64,000 nt of DNA from Rhizobium sp. CSW-27. Its GTDB lineage: Bacteria; Pseudomonadota; Alphaproteobacteria; Rhizobiales; Rhizobiaceae. Every line of letters starts with the position of its first letter. Position 1 is the stretch's first letter. A program made the translations under genes and the position numbers. The stretch lies in NCBI RefSeq assembly GCF_018760785.1, contig NZ_JAHHZO010000009.1:1-64000 (forward strand), given 5' to 3'. The notes beneath the pieces are model-generated. The model made no database searches. It saw nothing but the letters and a program-made list of their open reading frames with translations, and was not told the DNA's origin. Of this stretch, positions 36,855 through 46,202 are shown one piece after another.

Positions 36855-37562
36855 ATGGCCACCCCCCTCGTCGTCTCCGATGTCGCGAAGAGCTTTACCA
36901 TGCATCTGCGCGGCGGGCTCGTCCTGCCGGTCGTCGCCAATGTCTCCTTTGCCGTTGCGAGCGGTGAATGCGTGGTGCTCGGCGGCCCCTCCGGCATCGG
37001 CAAGAGCTCCATCCTGAAGATGCTCTACGGCAACTATGCCGTGGATGCCGGCCAGATCCTCGTCAGCCATGCCGGCCGCACCGTGGATGTGGCGAGCGCC
37101 GATCCCCGCACCGTGCTGGAGATTCGCCGCACCGCACTCGGCTATGTCAGCCAGTTCCTGCGCACCGTGCCGCGCGTCGCTGCCCTTGATGTCGTGGCCG
37201 AACCGCTCGTCTCGCGCGGCACCGCGCCGGAGGAGGCGCGCGAACGCGCCGCCGAACTTCTCGCCCGCCTCAACCTGCCGCGCGACCTCTGGCAACTGCC
37301 GCCCGCCACCTTCTCCGGCGGCGAGCAGCAGCGTGTCAACATTGCCCGCGGCTTCATCACCGATCACGCCGTCCTGCTGCTCGACGAGCCGACCGCCTCG
37401 CTGGATGCCACCAATCGCCGCGTGGTGATCGACATGATCGAGGCCAAGAAGACGGCCGGCGTCGCGCTGCTCGGCATCTTCCACGACGAGGAAGTGCGCG
37501 AAGCCGTCGCCGACCGCATCCTGGATGTCACCGCCTTTTCGCCGCGAAGGAGCGCCGCATGA
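36855..37562 (+). CDS. phnL: C-P lyase-associated ABC-type ATPase PhnL
   Basis: 235 residues. Second ABC-type ATPase, required for ribose-1-phosphonate formation. Walker A GGPSGIGKSS near 42, 'GYVSQFLRTVPRVAALDVVAEPL' (Q-loop region), signature FSGGEQQRVNIARG near 155 and Walker B LLLDEPTASLD near 178. It is separated from phnK by 11 bases including a GGAG site and overlaps the next gene by four bases. Confidence 0.94.
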   Translation: MATPLVVSDVAKSFTMHLRGGLVLPVVANVSFAVASGECVVLGGPSGIGKSSILKMLYGNYAVDAGQILVSHAGRTVDVASADPRTVLEIRRTALGYVSQFLRTVPRVAALDVVAEPLVSRGTAPEEARERAAELLARLNLPRDLWQLPPATFSGGEQQRVNIARGFITDHAVLLLDEPTASLDATNRRVVIDMIEAKKTAGVALLGIFHDEEVREAVADRILDVTAFSPRRSAA

Positions 37563-38173
37563 GCCGCAAGCTGGGGATCGAACCCTTCATCCACGAGACC
37601 GCCAGCGTGGTCGACTGCACGCTCGGACGCTACACGGAAGTCTCCGAGCGCTGCCGGCTGAACGAGGCCGAGATGGGCGATTATTCCTACATCATGCAGG
37701 ATGGCTCCATCTGGTGCGCCACGATCGGCAAGTTCGCCAATATTGCCGCGGCCGTTCGCATCAACGCGCCGAACCACCCGACGTGGCGGGCGACGCTGCA
37801 TCACTTCACCTATCGTGCCGCCGATTATTTCGAGGGCGCCGAGAATGATGCGGATTTCTTCGCCTGGCGGCGCGACAACCGGGTTACCATCGGCCATGAC
37901 GTGTGGATCGGCCATGGTGCGACGGTGCTGCCCGGCGTCACCATCGGCAACGGTGCGGTGATCGGCGCCGGCGCCGTCGTGTCGAAGGATGTCGCAGCCT
38001 ATACGATTGTCGGCGGCATTCCGGCAAAACTCATCCGCGAACGCTTCCCGGCCGAGACGGCCGAAAGGATGGCGCGGCTTGCCTGGTGGGATTGGGACCA
38101 TGATCGGCTGTTTGCCGCCCTTGACGATTTCCGGGCGCTGACGGCTGACGCATTTCTGCAGAAATACGCCTGA
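37559..38173 (+). CDS. Phosphonate-cluster hexapeptide-repeat transferase
   Basis: 204 residues. Left-handed beta-helix (LbH) protein of the acetyltransferase type often found in phn operons; hexapeptide repeats cover about 20-165, for example '[33 protein letters not shown]'-type units at 105-140. It may acylate a phosphonate such as an aminoalkylphosphonate (a PhnO-like role), but this is not proven for the family. It is coupled to phnL by an ATGA overlap. Confidence 0.88.
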   Translation: MSRKLGIEPFIHETASVVDCTLGRYTEVSERCRLNEAEMGDYSYIMQDGSIWCATIGKFANIAAAVRINAPNHPTWRATLHHFTYRAADYFEGAENDADFFAWRRDNRVTIGHDVWIGHGATVLPGVTIGNGAVIGAGAVVSKDVAAYTIVGGIPAKLIRERFPAETAERMARLAWWDWDHDRLFAALDDFRALTADAFLQKYA

Positions 38174-38292
38174 AAATCCATGCTTTTCAAAGCCATGTAT
38201 CGTTTCACATAAACTGCACAAAACCGACATGCCCGTTTAACAAAGCCCCGGTAGCGATGAGGCAACGGCATGATGACGATGAAGGTAGGACC

Positions 38293-39147
38293 ATGGACTT
38301 CAGGTTGGTAGGGCTCACGCGGCGCTTCGGCAGCAATACGGCCGTCGATTCCGTGACGCTCGACATTCCCGCCGGCCAGATGGTCGGCGTGATCGGTCGT
38401 TCGGGTGCCGGCAAGTCGACGCTGCTGCGCATGATCAACCGCCTGGCGGACCCCACTTCCGGCAGCATCCTGTTCGGCGATGTGGATGTGTCGAAGCTGC
38501 ATGGCAAGGCTTTGCGCAACTGGCAGCGCGACTGCGCCATGATCTTCCAGCAGTTCAATCTGGTGCCGCGCCTCGACGTGCTGACCAATGTGCTGCTCGG
38601 TCGCCTGAACCACCGTTCGACGGCACTCAGCCTGCTCAACATCTTCACCCGCGAGGAGCGGCTGATGGCAATTGCCGCCCTCGAGCGTCTCGGCATCGAG
38701 CAGACCGCGCTGCAGGCGGCCGGCACGCTTTCGGGCGGCCAGCAGCAGCGCGTGGCGATTGCCCGCGCCCTGATGCAGTCGCCGAAGATGGTTCTGGCAG
38801 ACGAGCCGATCGCCTCGCTCGATCCGCTGAACGCCAAGATCGTCATGGATGCGCTGCGCAGCATCAACGAGAACGACGGCATCACCGTCATCACCAACCT
38901 GCACACGCTCGATACGGCGCGCAACTATTGCGAACGCATCATCGGCATGGCGCGCGGGCGCGTCGTCTTCGACGGCAGGCCGGACGAACTGACCGCGACC
39001 GCCGTTCAGGAGATCTACGGTTCGGACCGGGACGGCGCCGGCATCGACGAGACCATGACCTCGACCAGCATCACCCTTTCACCTGCAGCCGATCTGGCTG
39101 CCCCGGCATCCGCAGACTTCCGCCCCGCGGTTCCGGCCAAGGCCTGA
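38293..39147 (+). CDS. phnC: Phosphonate/phosphate ABC transporter ATP-binding protein
   Basis: 284 residues. Walker [10 protein letters not shown] near 37, signature [14 protein letters not shown] near 152, Walker [13 protein letters not shown] near 172. The PhnC-type stretch '[21 protein letters not shown]' is present. The ATG at 38293 follows AAGGTAGGA; an upstream ATG lacks a signal. It begins the importer genes phnC-D-E1-E2, the equivalent of phoCDET in Sinorhizobium meliloti, which serves both phosphonates and phosphate. The 119-base spacer upstream could carry a separate promoter. Confidence 0.93.
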   Translation: MDFRLVGLTRRFGSNTAVDSVTLDIPAGQMVGVIGRSGAGKSTLLRMINRLADPTSGSILFGDVDVSKLHGKALRNWQRDCAMIFQQFNLVPRLDVLTNVLLGRLNHRSTALSLLNIFTREERLMAIAALERLGIEQTALQAAGTLSGGQQQRVAIARALMQSPKMVLADEPIASLDPLNAKIVMDALRSINENDGITVITNLHTLDTARNYCERIIGMARGRVVFDGRPDELTATAVQEIYGSDRDGAGIDETMTSTSITLSPAADLAAPASADFRPAVPAKA

Positions 39148-39228
39148 CGTCGGCGGAGATCGACAGCCCGCGTCAAGGGCACAACGTTGACCACCATTCA
39201 TGCACCCGCTCTGACAGGAGATGATCCC

Positions 39229-40137
39229 ATGTTGAAGAAGACCCTGCTTGCCGCCGTAGCGCTTCTGTCGCTCGCCGGCGCTGCTGCTGCCGAAGACCTC
39301 AAGGAATTCCGCATCGGCATCCTCGGTGGCGAAAACGAAGCCGACCGCCTGCGCAACTTCCAGTGCCTGGCCGATCACCTGAAGACCGAACTCGGCGTTC
39401 AGAAGGTATCGCTCTTCCCGGCCGCCGATTATGACGGCGTCATCCAGGGCCTGCTCGGCGGCACGCTCGACTACGCCGAACTCGGCGCTTCCGGCTATGC
39501 CAAGGCCTATCTGGCCAATCCGAAGGCCGTCGAACCGATCCTGACGACCGTTCAGACCGACGGTTCCATGGGCTACCACTCGATCATGGTCGCCCGCAAG
39601 GATTCCGGCATCAAGACGCTGGCCGACATGAAGGGCAAGAAGCTCGGCTTTGCCGATCCGGATTCCACCTCCGGCTACCTGATCCCGACGGTCACCCTGC
39701 CGGAAGCCATCGGCAGCGCCCCGGTCAAGGAATATTTCGGCTCCACCGGCTTTGGCGGCGGCCACGAGAACCTGGTTCTCGAAGTGCTGAAGGGCACCTT
39801 CGATGCCGGCACGACCTGGGGCTCGGGCGTCGGCAACTTCAAGGACGGCTACACGTCCGGCAACCTGCGCAAGATGGTCGACAAGGGCATCCTCAACATG
39901 GACGACCTGGTCGAACTGTGGAAGTCGCCGCTCATCCCGAACGGCCCGATCGTCGTCCGCACCTCGATGAACGATGACATGAAGACCAAGTTCAAGACCT
40001 TCATGATGAACCTGCCGAAGACCGACGCTGCCTGCTTCTCGGCCATCGAAGGCGGCGACTTCAAGGGCTTCGCCGAAGTCAACGTCGACTTCTACAAGCC
40101 GATCATCGACGCCCGCAAGGCCACCATCGGCGGCTGA
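39229..40137 (+). CDS. phnD: Phosphonate/phosphate-binding periplasmic protein
   Basis: 302 residues. Signal peptide at 1-21 (LLSLAGAAAA|ED). Family 12 receptor with 'FPAADYDGVIQGLLGGTLDYAELGASGYAKAY' in part (about 60-95) and 'LGFADPDSTSGYLIP' (about 140-155), the phosphonate-site loop. The ATG at 39229 is preceded by AGGAG. It is followed by a strong hairpin before the permease genes. Confidence 0.94.
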   Translation: MLKKTLLAAVALLSLAGAAAAEDLKEFRIGILGGENEADRLRNFQCLADHLKTELGVQKVSLFPAADYDGVIQGLLGGTLDYAELGASGYAKAYLANPKAVEPILTTVQTDGSMGYHSIMVARKDSGIKTLADMKGKKLGFADPDSTSGYLIPTVTLPEAIGSAPVKEYFGSTGFGGGHENLVLEVLKGTFDAGTTWGSGVGNFKDGYTSGNLRKMVDKGILNMDDLVELWKSPLIPNGPIVVRTSMNDDMKTKFKTFMMNLPKTDAACFSAIEGGDFKGFAEVNVDFYKPIIDARKATIGG

Positions 40138-40164
40138 TATCGCCCGCAAGGCAATGTAAACCGG

Positions 40165-40188
40165 CCGCCGGATGCCTTCATCCGGCGG
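40165..40188 (+). terminator. Intra-operon hairpin after phnD
   Basis: CCGCCGGATG (40165-40174) pairs perfectly with CATCCGGCGG (40179-40188) around a CCTT loop, 27 bases beyond phnD and 42 bases before phnE1. No U-run follows. Likely a stabiliser or partial terminator giving more binding protein than permease. Confidence 0.7.
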
Positions 40189-40230
40189 TCTCGCCCGTGG
40201 CGCGATGGTGCGCCCCATCCGGAAGATCTG

Positions 40231-41202
40231 ATGACTGGCAAGCGCTCCCCCCTCCCCCTTTCTCCGCTCGGCGAACGTGGTGCCCAGATCGAGGCACACT
40301 GGCAGGATCTTGCCCGCAGCCGCCGCTTCTACACCTTTCTGAGCCTTGCCATCCTGCTGGTTGCGCTGTCCGGATCGCTCTGGTTTGCCAATGACAGCAA
40401 TTCCGGCAAGTTCTTCGACCGCCTGCCACATCTGTTCGACTTTGTCGGCGATCTGATGCCGCGCGACCCGATCGAGGTCTGGCGCGCCCTCTTCGACCTG
40501 CCCTCGCCCTATTTCGACGGCAGCCTGAAGTTCGATTATCCCGAGGGTCGCTACTACATCACCGACGGCTTCTACATCCCCGAATACTTCTACAAGATGG
40601 CCGAAACGCTCAACATCGCGCTGATGTCGACGATCATCGGCTTCTTCTTCGGGTCGATCCTGTCCTTCTTCGCCGCGCGCAACATGGTGCGCAATCCCTG
40701 GCTGCGCGGTTCGGTTCGCCGCTTCATGGAACTTCTTCGCGCCTTTCCGGAAATCGTCCTGGCCGGCTTCTTCCTCGCCATCCTGTCGCTCGGCCCGATC
40801 CCGGCCATGATCGCCGTGTCGATCCATACGATCGGCGCACTCGGCAAGCTGTTCTTCGAGGTGATCGAGAACGCCGACATGAAGCCGGACGAGGGGCTGA
40901 AGGCGGTTGGCGCCAGCTGGGTCGAACGGGTCTGGTTCGCCATGGTGCCGCAGGTGATGCCGAATTTCGTCAGCTATTTCCTGCTGCGGTTCGAAATCAA
41001 CGTGCGCGCCTCCACCATCATCGGCGCCGTTGGCGGCGGCGGCATCGGCGAGCAGTTGCGCCTGTCGATCAGCCGCGGTCACGAAGCCAAGACGCTGGCC
41101 ATCGTACTTCTTCTTTTCATCACCATCATCGCGGTGGACCAGCTCTCCGCCTGGCTGCGCCGCAAGCTGGTCGGTGACCAGGCCTTCCAGGCCGTCGTGT
41201 GA
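40231..41202 (+). CDS. phnE: Phosphonate ABC transporter permease PhnE1
   Basis: 323 residues, six membrane segments (first at about 35-55). The EAA-type loop 'KAVGASWVERVWFAMVPQVMPNF' near 225-250 and the C-terminal 'STIIGAVGGGGIGEQLRLSISRG' are typical of PhnE. A hydrophilic periplasmic segment of about 60 residues follows the first helix. It pairs with the second, larger permease to form the channel. Confidence 0.93.
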   Translation: MTGKRSPLPLSPLGERGAQIEAHWQDLARSRRFYTFLSLAILLVALSGSLWFANDSNSGKFFDRLPHLFDFVGDLMPRDPIEVWRALFDLPSPYFDGSLKFDYPEGRYYITDGFYIPEYFYKMAETLNIALMSTIIGFFFGSILSFFAARNMVRNPWLRGSVRRFMELLRAFPEIVLAGFFLAILSLGPIPAMIAVSIHTIGALGKLFFEVIENADMKPDEGLKAVGASWVERVWFAMVPQVMPNFVSYFLLRFEINVRASTIIGAVGGGGIGEQLRLSISRGHEAKTLAIVLLLFITIIAVDQLSAWLRRKLVGDQAFQAVV

Positions 41203-41212
41203 GGACCAGACC

Positions 41213-42709
41213 ATGCACAGCCTGACTGCCGCCGAACTCGAAGCTGTCGCAGCCCGCCATCCGCACCTGCTGACGCCGCCCTTCTGGAGCCGTTTCCGCG
41301 TTCCCGTGATCGCCACGGCCACCATTCTCTATCTGATGTTCTGCTGGTGGTTCTTTGCCATCGGCCACGTGCTGGGCAGCGCCAGCTGGAACATTGCCGG
41401 CAACTATCTGGCCGACTGGATCTCCTACGAGGAGAGGCCTGACATTACCATCCACAAGGATGGAACGATGCAGATCGAGTTCTCGCGCTTCGATCCGATC
41501 GGCCCGAACCCCAATCCGGACTGGATTACGGCCAGACGCGAAGTGGTGACACGGACCATCACCGCACCGGCGGCGGCGGCACCAAGTTCCACCCAGCCCA
41601 AATCCTCCTTCTCCTTCATGGCACCCTCGGCCAGCGGCACCGCTGCCGCTGGCAGCGCAGCGCAGACGGAAACGCGCACCGAGGAAGTCGTCACGCATGC
41701 CGTCGTCCGGATGAACGCATCCGACACGATCGAGATCGGCCCACCGGCGGTCACGGTGACGCGTAACGGGCAGCCGCTTTCGATCTCCATCGGTACCGAT
41801 GGCGTCACCCCCCGCGGCAGTCTGCCGTCCTGGGCCACCCAGCGCGCACCGGGCGAAAAGGTCGTCGTGTCCTTCGGCTTTTCCGGCTGGGCGGAAATCC
41901 GCGACGATGCGGTGCGGGTGCACAAGCGCTATCTCGGCTGGGAAGGCTTCTTCTTCGACATAGACTCGCCCTTCTTCGGCAAGTCCTTCGGCGAGGTGAT
42001 GCGTCTGATCTGGTCGGGCGACCGCCTCGACCCCAGCCGCAGCAACCTCTCGCTTGCCATCGACAACATTCTCTACAATCCGTCCTGGCAGCATCTCGAC
42101 GTGTGGACGAAGCTGCTGCAGACGATCGTCATGGCCTTTGTCGGCACGCTGTTTGCCTCGCTCATTGCCTTTCCGCTGTCTTTCGTTGCCGCGCGCAACA
42201 TCACGCGCAACCGGCCCGTGAACCAGGTGACCAAGCGTTTCTTCGATTTCCAGCGGTCGGTCGACATGTTCATCTGGGCGCTGTTCTTCACGCGCGCCTT
42301 CGGGCCTGGACCGCTGGCCGGCATTTCGGCGATCTTCTTCACCGACACCGGCACGCTCGGAAAGCTCTATGCCGAGGCGCTGGAGAACATCGACGACAAG
42401 CAGCGCGAGGGCGTGAAGTCGGTGGGTGCCTCGCCGCTTGCCGTACAGCGCTTTGGCGTCCTGCCACAGGTGCTGCCGGTGTTTGCCTCGCAGGCGCTCT
42501 ATTTCTGGGAAAGCAATACCCGCTCGGCCACCATCATCGGCGCGGTCGGCGCCGGCGGCATCGGCCTGAAGCTTTGGGAGGCGATGCGTACCAATTCCGA
42601 CTGGGAAAACGTCGCCTACATGGTGGTGCTGATCCTGATCGTCGTCTTTATCTTCGATACCATCTCGAACGCCCTGCGCTCGCGCCTGATCGGCAAGCGC
42701 CATCACTGA
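41213..42709 (+). CDS. phnE: Phosphonate ABC transporter permease PhnE2 with large periplasmic insert
   Basis: 498 residues, well above the 260-350 of ordinary PhnE. The first membrane helix is at about 32-52. It is followed by about 230 hydrophilic residues (about 60-290) including an Ala/Ser/Pro-rich linker (about 118-155) and two beta-rich segments. The permease core (about 295-495) has 'KSVGASPLAVQRFGVLPQVLPVF' and 'SATIIGAVGAGGIGLKLWEAMR'. The insert should be periplasmic. PhoT-type permeases of rhizobia are also enlarged, so the insert may be family-specific. Start ATG at 41213 after GTGAGGACC. Confidence 0.92.
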   Translation: MHSLTAAELEAVAARHPHLLTPPFWSRFRVPVIATATILYLMFCWWFFAIGHVLGSASWNIAGNYLADWISYEERPDITIHKDGTMQIEFSRFDPIGPNPNPDWITARREVVTRTITAPAAAAPSSTQPKSSFSFMAPSASGTAAAGSAAQTETRTEEVVTHAVVRMNASDTIEIGPPAVTVTRNGQPLSISIGTDGVTPRGSLPSWATQRAPGEKVVVSFGFSGWAEIRDDAVRVHKRYLGWEGFFFDIDSPFFGKSFGEVMRLIWSGDRLDPSRSNLSLAIDNILYNPSWQHLDVWTKLLQTIVMAFVGTLFASLIAFPLSFVAARNITRNRPVNQVTKRFFDFQRSVDMFIWALFFTRAFGPGPLAGISAIFFTDTGTLGKLYAEALENIDDKQREGVKSVGASPLAVQRFGVLPQVLPVFASQALYFWESNTRSATIIGAVGAGGIGLKLWEAMRTNSDWENVAYMVVLILIVVFIFDTISNALRSRLIGKRHH

Positions 42710-42764
42710 GGCGGGCGGCAGCCCCCTCCCTTCAGGCCGGCCTCTTGCCGGCCCTTGCCATGTC

Positions 42765-43916
42765 ATGACGGAAACACCCATGCCCGAGACCATTTTCGCC
42801 AATGCCCGCATCGTTCTGGAAGACCGGATCGTCGAGGGATCGATCCAGATCATCGACGGCCGGATTGCCGATATTTCCGAGGGTCGCAGCGCGACGGGAG
42901 AGGATTTCGGCGGCGATTACCTCATCCCCGGCCTCGTGGAACTGCACACCGACCATCTGGAAAGCCATTATTCGCCCCGCCCCGGCGTACGCTGGAACAT
43001 GATCTCGGCCATCCAGGCGCATGATGCGCAGGTGGTGACCTCCGGCATCACCACCGTCTTCGACTGCCTGCGCATGGGCTCCGACGAGGACGGCGGCTTC
43101 AAGCCCGGCGAAATGCGCGAGATGGCAGACGCCATCCAGCTGGCGGAGAAGGAGGAGCGGCTGCGGGCCGACCACCTGCTGCATCTGCGCTGCGAAGTGT
43201 CGGCACCGGACATGCTGCAGCATGTGGCTGATTTCGAGGAAGACCCGGCCGTGCGGCTGATTTCCCTGATGGACCACGCGCCCGGCCAGCGGCAGTTCCA
43301 GACGATGGAACACTACACGCTCTACTACAAGACCAAGCGCGGCCTTTCCGACGAAGCCTTCCGCATCTTCGTCGAGCGCCGGCAGGAAGCTTCGGCCCGC
43401 TATGCCGCCCCGCATCGCGAGCATCTGGCGGCGCTGTGCCGGCGCCGGGATATCACGGTGGCCAGCCATGACGATGCAACGCTGGAGCATGTCGAGGAAG
43501 CGGTCGGCCACGGGGTGAGGCTTGCGGAATTCCCGACCAGTGTCGAAGCGGCCATTGCCTCGCACAAAGCCGGCATGAGCGTGCTGATGGGCGCTCCCAA
43601 TGTGGTGCGCGGCAAATCCCATTCCGGCAATATCGCCGCGCGCGATCTGGCCGCCAAGGGCGTTCTCGACGTGATGTCCTCCGACTATGTGCCGCTCAGC
43701 CTCCTGCATGCCCCCTTCGTTCTCGCCGACGAACTGGAGGGAATTTCGCTGCCGCAGGCATTGGCCATGGTCACATCAACGCCCGCCCGGACCGTTGGCC
43801 TTGATGACCGGGGCCGCATTGCACCGGGTCTGCGGGCCGATCTGGTCCGCGTGCGCCGCCAGGCCGGCGTGCCGGTTGTCCGTGCCGTCTGGCGTGCCGG
43901 CGAGCGCGTCGCCTGA
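42765..43916 (+). CDS. phnM: Alpha-D-ribose 1-methylphosphonate 5-triphosphate diphosphatase PhnM
   Basis: 383 residues. Amidohydrolase-superfamily enzyme that removes diphosphate from the ribose-triphosphate phosphonate made by PhnGHIL. The metal-binding 'LHTDHLESHYSPRPG' is near residues 53-67; 'DHAPGQRQF' and 'VASHDDATLEHVEEA' further supply metal ligands. It is 55 bases after phnE2. The enzymes expected next in the pathway (PhnN kinase, PhnP phosphodiesterase) are not encoded nearby. Confidence 0.95.
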   Translation: MTETPMPETIFANARIVLEDRIVEGSIQIIDGRIADISEGRSATGEDFGGDYLIPGLVELHTDHLESHYSPRPGVRWNMISAIQAHDAQVVTSGITTVFDCLRMGSDEDGGFKPGEMREMADAIQLAEKEERLRADHLLHLRCEVSAPDMLQHVADFEEDPAVRLISLMDHAPGQRQFQTMEHYTLYYKTKRGLSDEAFRIFVERRQEASARYAAPHREHLAALCRRRDITVASHDDATLEHVEEAVGHGVRLAEFPTSVEAAIASHKAGMSVLMGAPNVVRGKSHSGNIAARDLAAKGVLDVMSSDYVPLSLLHAPFVLADELEGISLPQALAMVTSTPARTVGLDDRGRIAPGLRADLVRVRRQAGVPVVRAVWRAGERVA

Positions 43917-44221
43917 GGTGCGGCCGTGCGCCGTGATCAGCGGCCCTCGCGGTGAACATTCCGATACGCGCCGGCGCTGCGCAAGGCCGGCCACGGCAAC
44001 GACCTCTGCGGCCCGTCATCGTGCCGGGGCGGCCAGCGCCTGCGCAGCGCCGGGCCCGGTCGGAGGACCGAACGCCTGAGGGCAAGCATCTTTTCCTTGC
44101 AAACTCGGTCTGAAACTATTCCGTTTTTCTCCTGCCGTTTGTCCGGGCGAGGCGCTAAGACTGGCCAGGACCCGGGGCCCAACCCCTTGGGGCACGAGAA
44201 CCCGGCACGGATTGCTTTGCC
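43917..44221. other. Intergenic region between phnM and the peptidase gene
   Basis: About 305 GC-rich bases. I searched all frames by eye for a PhnN or PhnP remnant and saw none. It should hold the phn operon end and the promoter of the following gene; no clear terminator is visible. Confidence 0.4.
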
Positions 44222-45271
44222 ATGACAGATACCCCTCCCGCACGCCTGCGCGACCTCGGCATCACCATCGGCCGTTTCGAGACCGGGGCGCTGAACGCAA
44301 TCACCGACGTGGACGGCGTGGCGGTCGGGCATGTCACGCTGAATGAGGGGGACCGCACCCGCACCGGCGCGACCGCCATCCTGCCGCATCCCGGCAACCT
44401 GTTTCAGGACAAGGTGCCGGCCGGGCTTGCGGTACTGAACGGCTTCGGCAAGTTCGCCGGCGCCACCCAGATCGCGGAACTCGGCGAGATCGAGACGCCG
44501 ATCCTGCTGACGAATACGCTCGCCGTCGGGCGTGCCATCGAAGCGATCAACCGCTTCACGCTCGCCCGGCCCGGCAATGAACGGGTTGTCTCGCTGAATG
44601 CCGTTGTCGGCGAGACCAATGATTCCCGCCTCAACGACATCCGCGCCGCCCGCCCCTCCGCCGAGGAGATGCTGGCGGCGCTGGAGCTGGCCACGGGCGG
44701 TGCGGTGGCGGAAGGATGCGTCGGTGCCGGCACGGGAACCGTGGCTTTCGGCCTGAAGGGTGGCATCGGCACAAGTTCGCGCCTCGTGCCCGTCGGCGGC
44801 GAAACCTATCGGCTGGGCATCCTCGTGCAGTCCAATTACGGCGGGCGCCTGACCATCGCCGGGCGCGCCTATGACGGACTCCTGGAACATGACCGCGACG
44901 GCTCGATCGTCATCATCGCCGCAACGGATGCGCCGCTCTGTTCGCGCAATCTGACGCGGCTGGCGGAACGCTGCTTCGGCGGGCTGGCCCGCACCGGGGC
45001 TGCCCTCAGCAACGGTTCGGGCGATTATGCGCTGGCCTTCTCGACAGCCGAGGCGGTGCGGCGCACGCCGGCCCGGCGCGCAGCGCTTGCCGCAACACCA
45101 GCCTTTCCCAACGACCTCGTCTCTCCCCTCTTCGAAGCGGCCATCGAGGCGACCGAGGAAGCCATCCTCAATTCGCTCACCATGGCCACCACGATGACCG
45201 GCTTCAATGCCGCAAGCGGCAGGCCCGCAACGATCCGCGCCATCTCCCGCGCGGCGCTTTCGGGCCGCTGA
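44222..45271 (+). CDS. P1-family (DmpA-type) aminopeptidase, N-terminal nucleophile hydrolase
   Basis: 349 residues. DmpA/BapA enzymes are made as an inactive precursor that cleaves itself and releases N-terminal residues from L- or beta-amino peptides or D-Ala amides/esters. The family self-cleavage site is visible as DG|SIVIIAATDAP, so Ser228 would be the N-terminal nucleophile. The upstream 'GCVGAGTGTVAFGLKGGIGTSS' segment (about 166-186) and 'NAVVGETNDSRLND' (about 126-139) are conserved substrate-site regions. No signal peptide, so cytoplasmic. 31 bases before a D-amino-acid transaminase gene. Its exact substrate (D-Ala peptides, beta-peptides) is not readable from sequence. Confidence 0.9.
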   Translation: MTDTPPARLRDLGITIGRFETGALNAITDVDGVAVGHVTLNEGDRTRTGATAILPHPGNLFQDKVPAGLAVLNGFGKFAGATQIAELGEIETPILLTNTLAVGRAIEAINRFTLARPGNERVVSLNAVVGETNDSRLNDIRAARPSAEEMLAALELATGGAVAEGCVGAGTGTVAFGLKGGIGTSSRLVPVGGETYRLGILVQSNYGGRLTIAGRAYDGLLEHDRDGSIVIIAATDAPLCSRNLTRLAERCFGGLARTGAALSNGSGDYALAFSTAEAVRRTPARRAALAATPAFPNDLVSPLFEAAIEATEEAILNSLTMATTMTGFNAASGRPATIRAISRAALSGR

Positions 45272-45302
45272 TCCCTCCCCTTCCTTCCTGTCCGGAGTAC
45301 CC

Positions 45303-46169
45303 ATGTCGAACCAGACGATCCGCACCGTCTATCTGAACGGCGCCTTCCTGCCTGAAAACGAGGCGCATCTTTCCATCTTCGACCGTGGTTTCCTGTTCGG
45401 CGACGGCATCTACGAGGTGACCGCCGTGCTGGACGGCAAGCTGATCGACAGTGCCCTGCATATGGCGAGGCTGGAACGCAGTGTCGGCGAGATCGGCGGC
45501 AGGCTGCCTATCTCGACCGATGAGATCGTCGCCATCGAGAAGCGCCTGATCACCGAGAACAATCTCAACGAGGGCCTCATCTATCTGCAGTTCACCCGCG
45601 GCGTCGAAGATCGCAATTTCCTTTATTCGGACGATCTTGCCCCGACGCTGCTGATGTTCACCCAGGCAAAGACGCTGGAGCATGTGGCGGCAGTGGAGCG
45701 CGGCGTGAAGGTGAAGATCGTGCCAGACCAGCGCTGGGCGCGGCGCGACATCAAGAGCGTCTGCCTGCTGCCGCAGGTGCTCGCCAAGCGGTCTGCCAAG
45801 GCAGACGGCTTCGACGAGGCCTGGATGGAGGAAGACGGCCTGATCACCGAGGGCGCCTCCTCCACCGCCTATATCGTCACGCAGGAAGGACGCATCGTCA
45901 CCCGCGGCGCCTCGCGGGCAACGCTGCCCGGCTGCACGCGGCTTGCCATCCTGCAGCTTGCAGAGGAAACCGGCCTGCCGTTCGAGGAGCGCGCCTTCAG
46001 CGTCGAGGAAGCACGCTGCGCCCGCGAGGCCTGCCTGACCAGCGCCACCAATTTCATCGTGCCGATCACCAATATCGACGGCCGGCCGGTCGGCGACGGA
46101 ACGCCGGGACCGATCTTCCGGCGCCTGCGCGCGCTCTACATGGAGCATGCCCGCAGGACGGCAATCTGA
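45303..46169 (+). CDS. dat: D-amino acid aminotransferase (PLP fold type IV)
   Basis: 288 residues. Transfers the amino group from D-amino acids such as D-Ala to 2-oxoglutarate. 'FDRGFLFGDGIYEV' (about 26-39) and the PLP lysine in 'RWARRDIKSVCLLPQ' (Lys151) match D-alanine transaminases rather than branched-chain enzymes. 'EGASSTAYIV' near 181 and 'TSATNFIVPI' near 245 bind the cofactor phosphate. The ATG follows CCGGAG. It probably forms a two-gene unit with the upstream peptidase. Confidence 0.9.
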   Translation: MSNQTIRTVYLNGAFLPENEAHLSIFDRGFLFGDGIYEVTAVLDGKLIDSALHMARLERSVGEIGGRLPISTDEIVAIEKRLITENNLNEGLIYLQFTRGVEDRNFLYSDDLAPTLLMFTQAKTLEHVAAVERGVKVKIVPDQRWARRDIKSVCLLPQVLAKRSAKADGFDEAWMEEDGLITEGASSTAYIVTQEGRIVTRGASRATLPGCTRLAILQLAEETGLPFEERAFSVEEARCAREACLTSATNFIVPITNIDGRPVGDGTPGPIFRRLRALYMEHARRTAI

Positions 46170-46202
46170 GGCGAGGAGACCCAGCCTGGGCGGCTTGCCT
46201 CC

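Noticed and set aside
38174..38292. Pho box upstream of phnC
   Set aside because: Words such as TTCACATAAACTGCAC recall parts of a Pho box, but no pair of CTGTCAT-like repeats with correct spacing is present, so PhoB control is not claimed from this sequence.
43917..44221. Possible phnN or phnP remnant after phnM
   Set aside because: All frames were read by eye. No P-loop kinase or metal-hydrolase motif was found.
46170..46202. Bidirectional terminator between the transaminase and LysR genes
   Set aside because: GAGGAG...CTCCTC and an inner CCCA/TGGG pair can be drawn, but the loops and arms are weak and there is no U-run.
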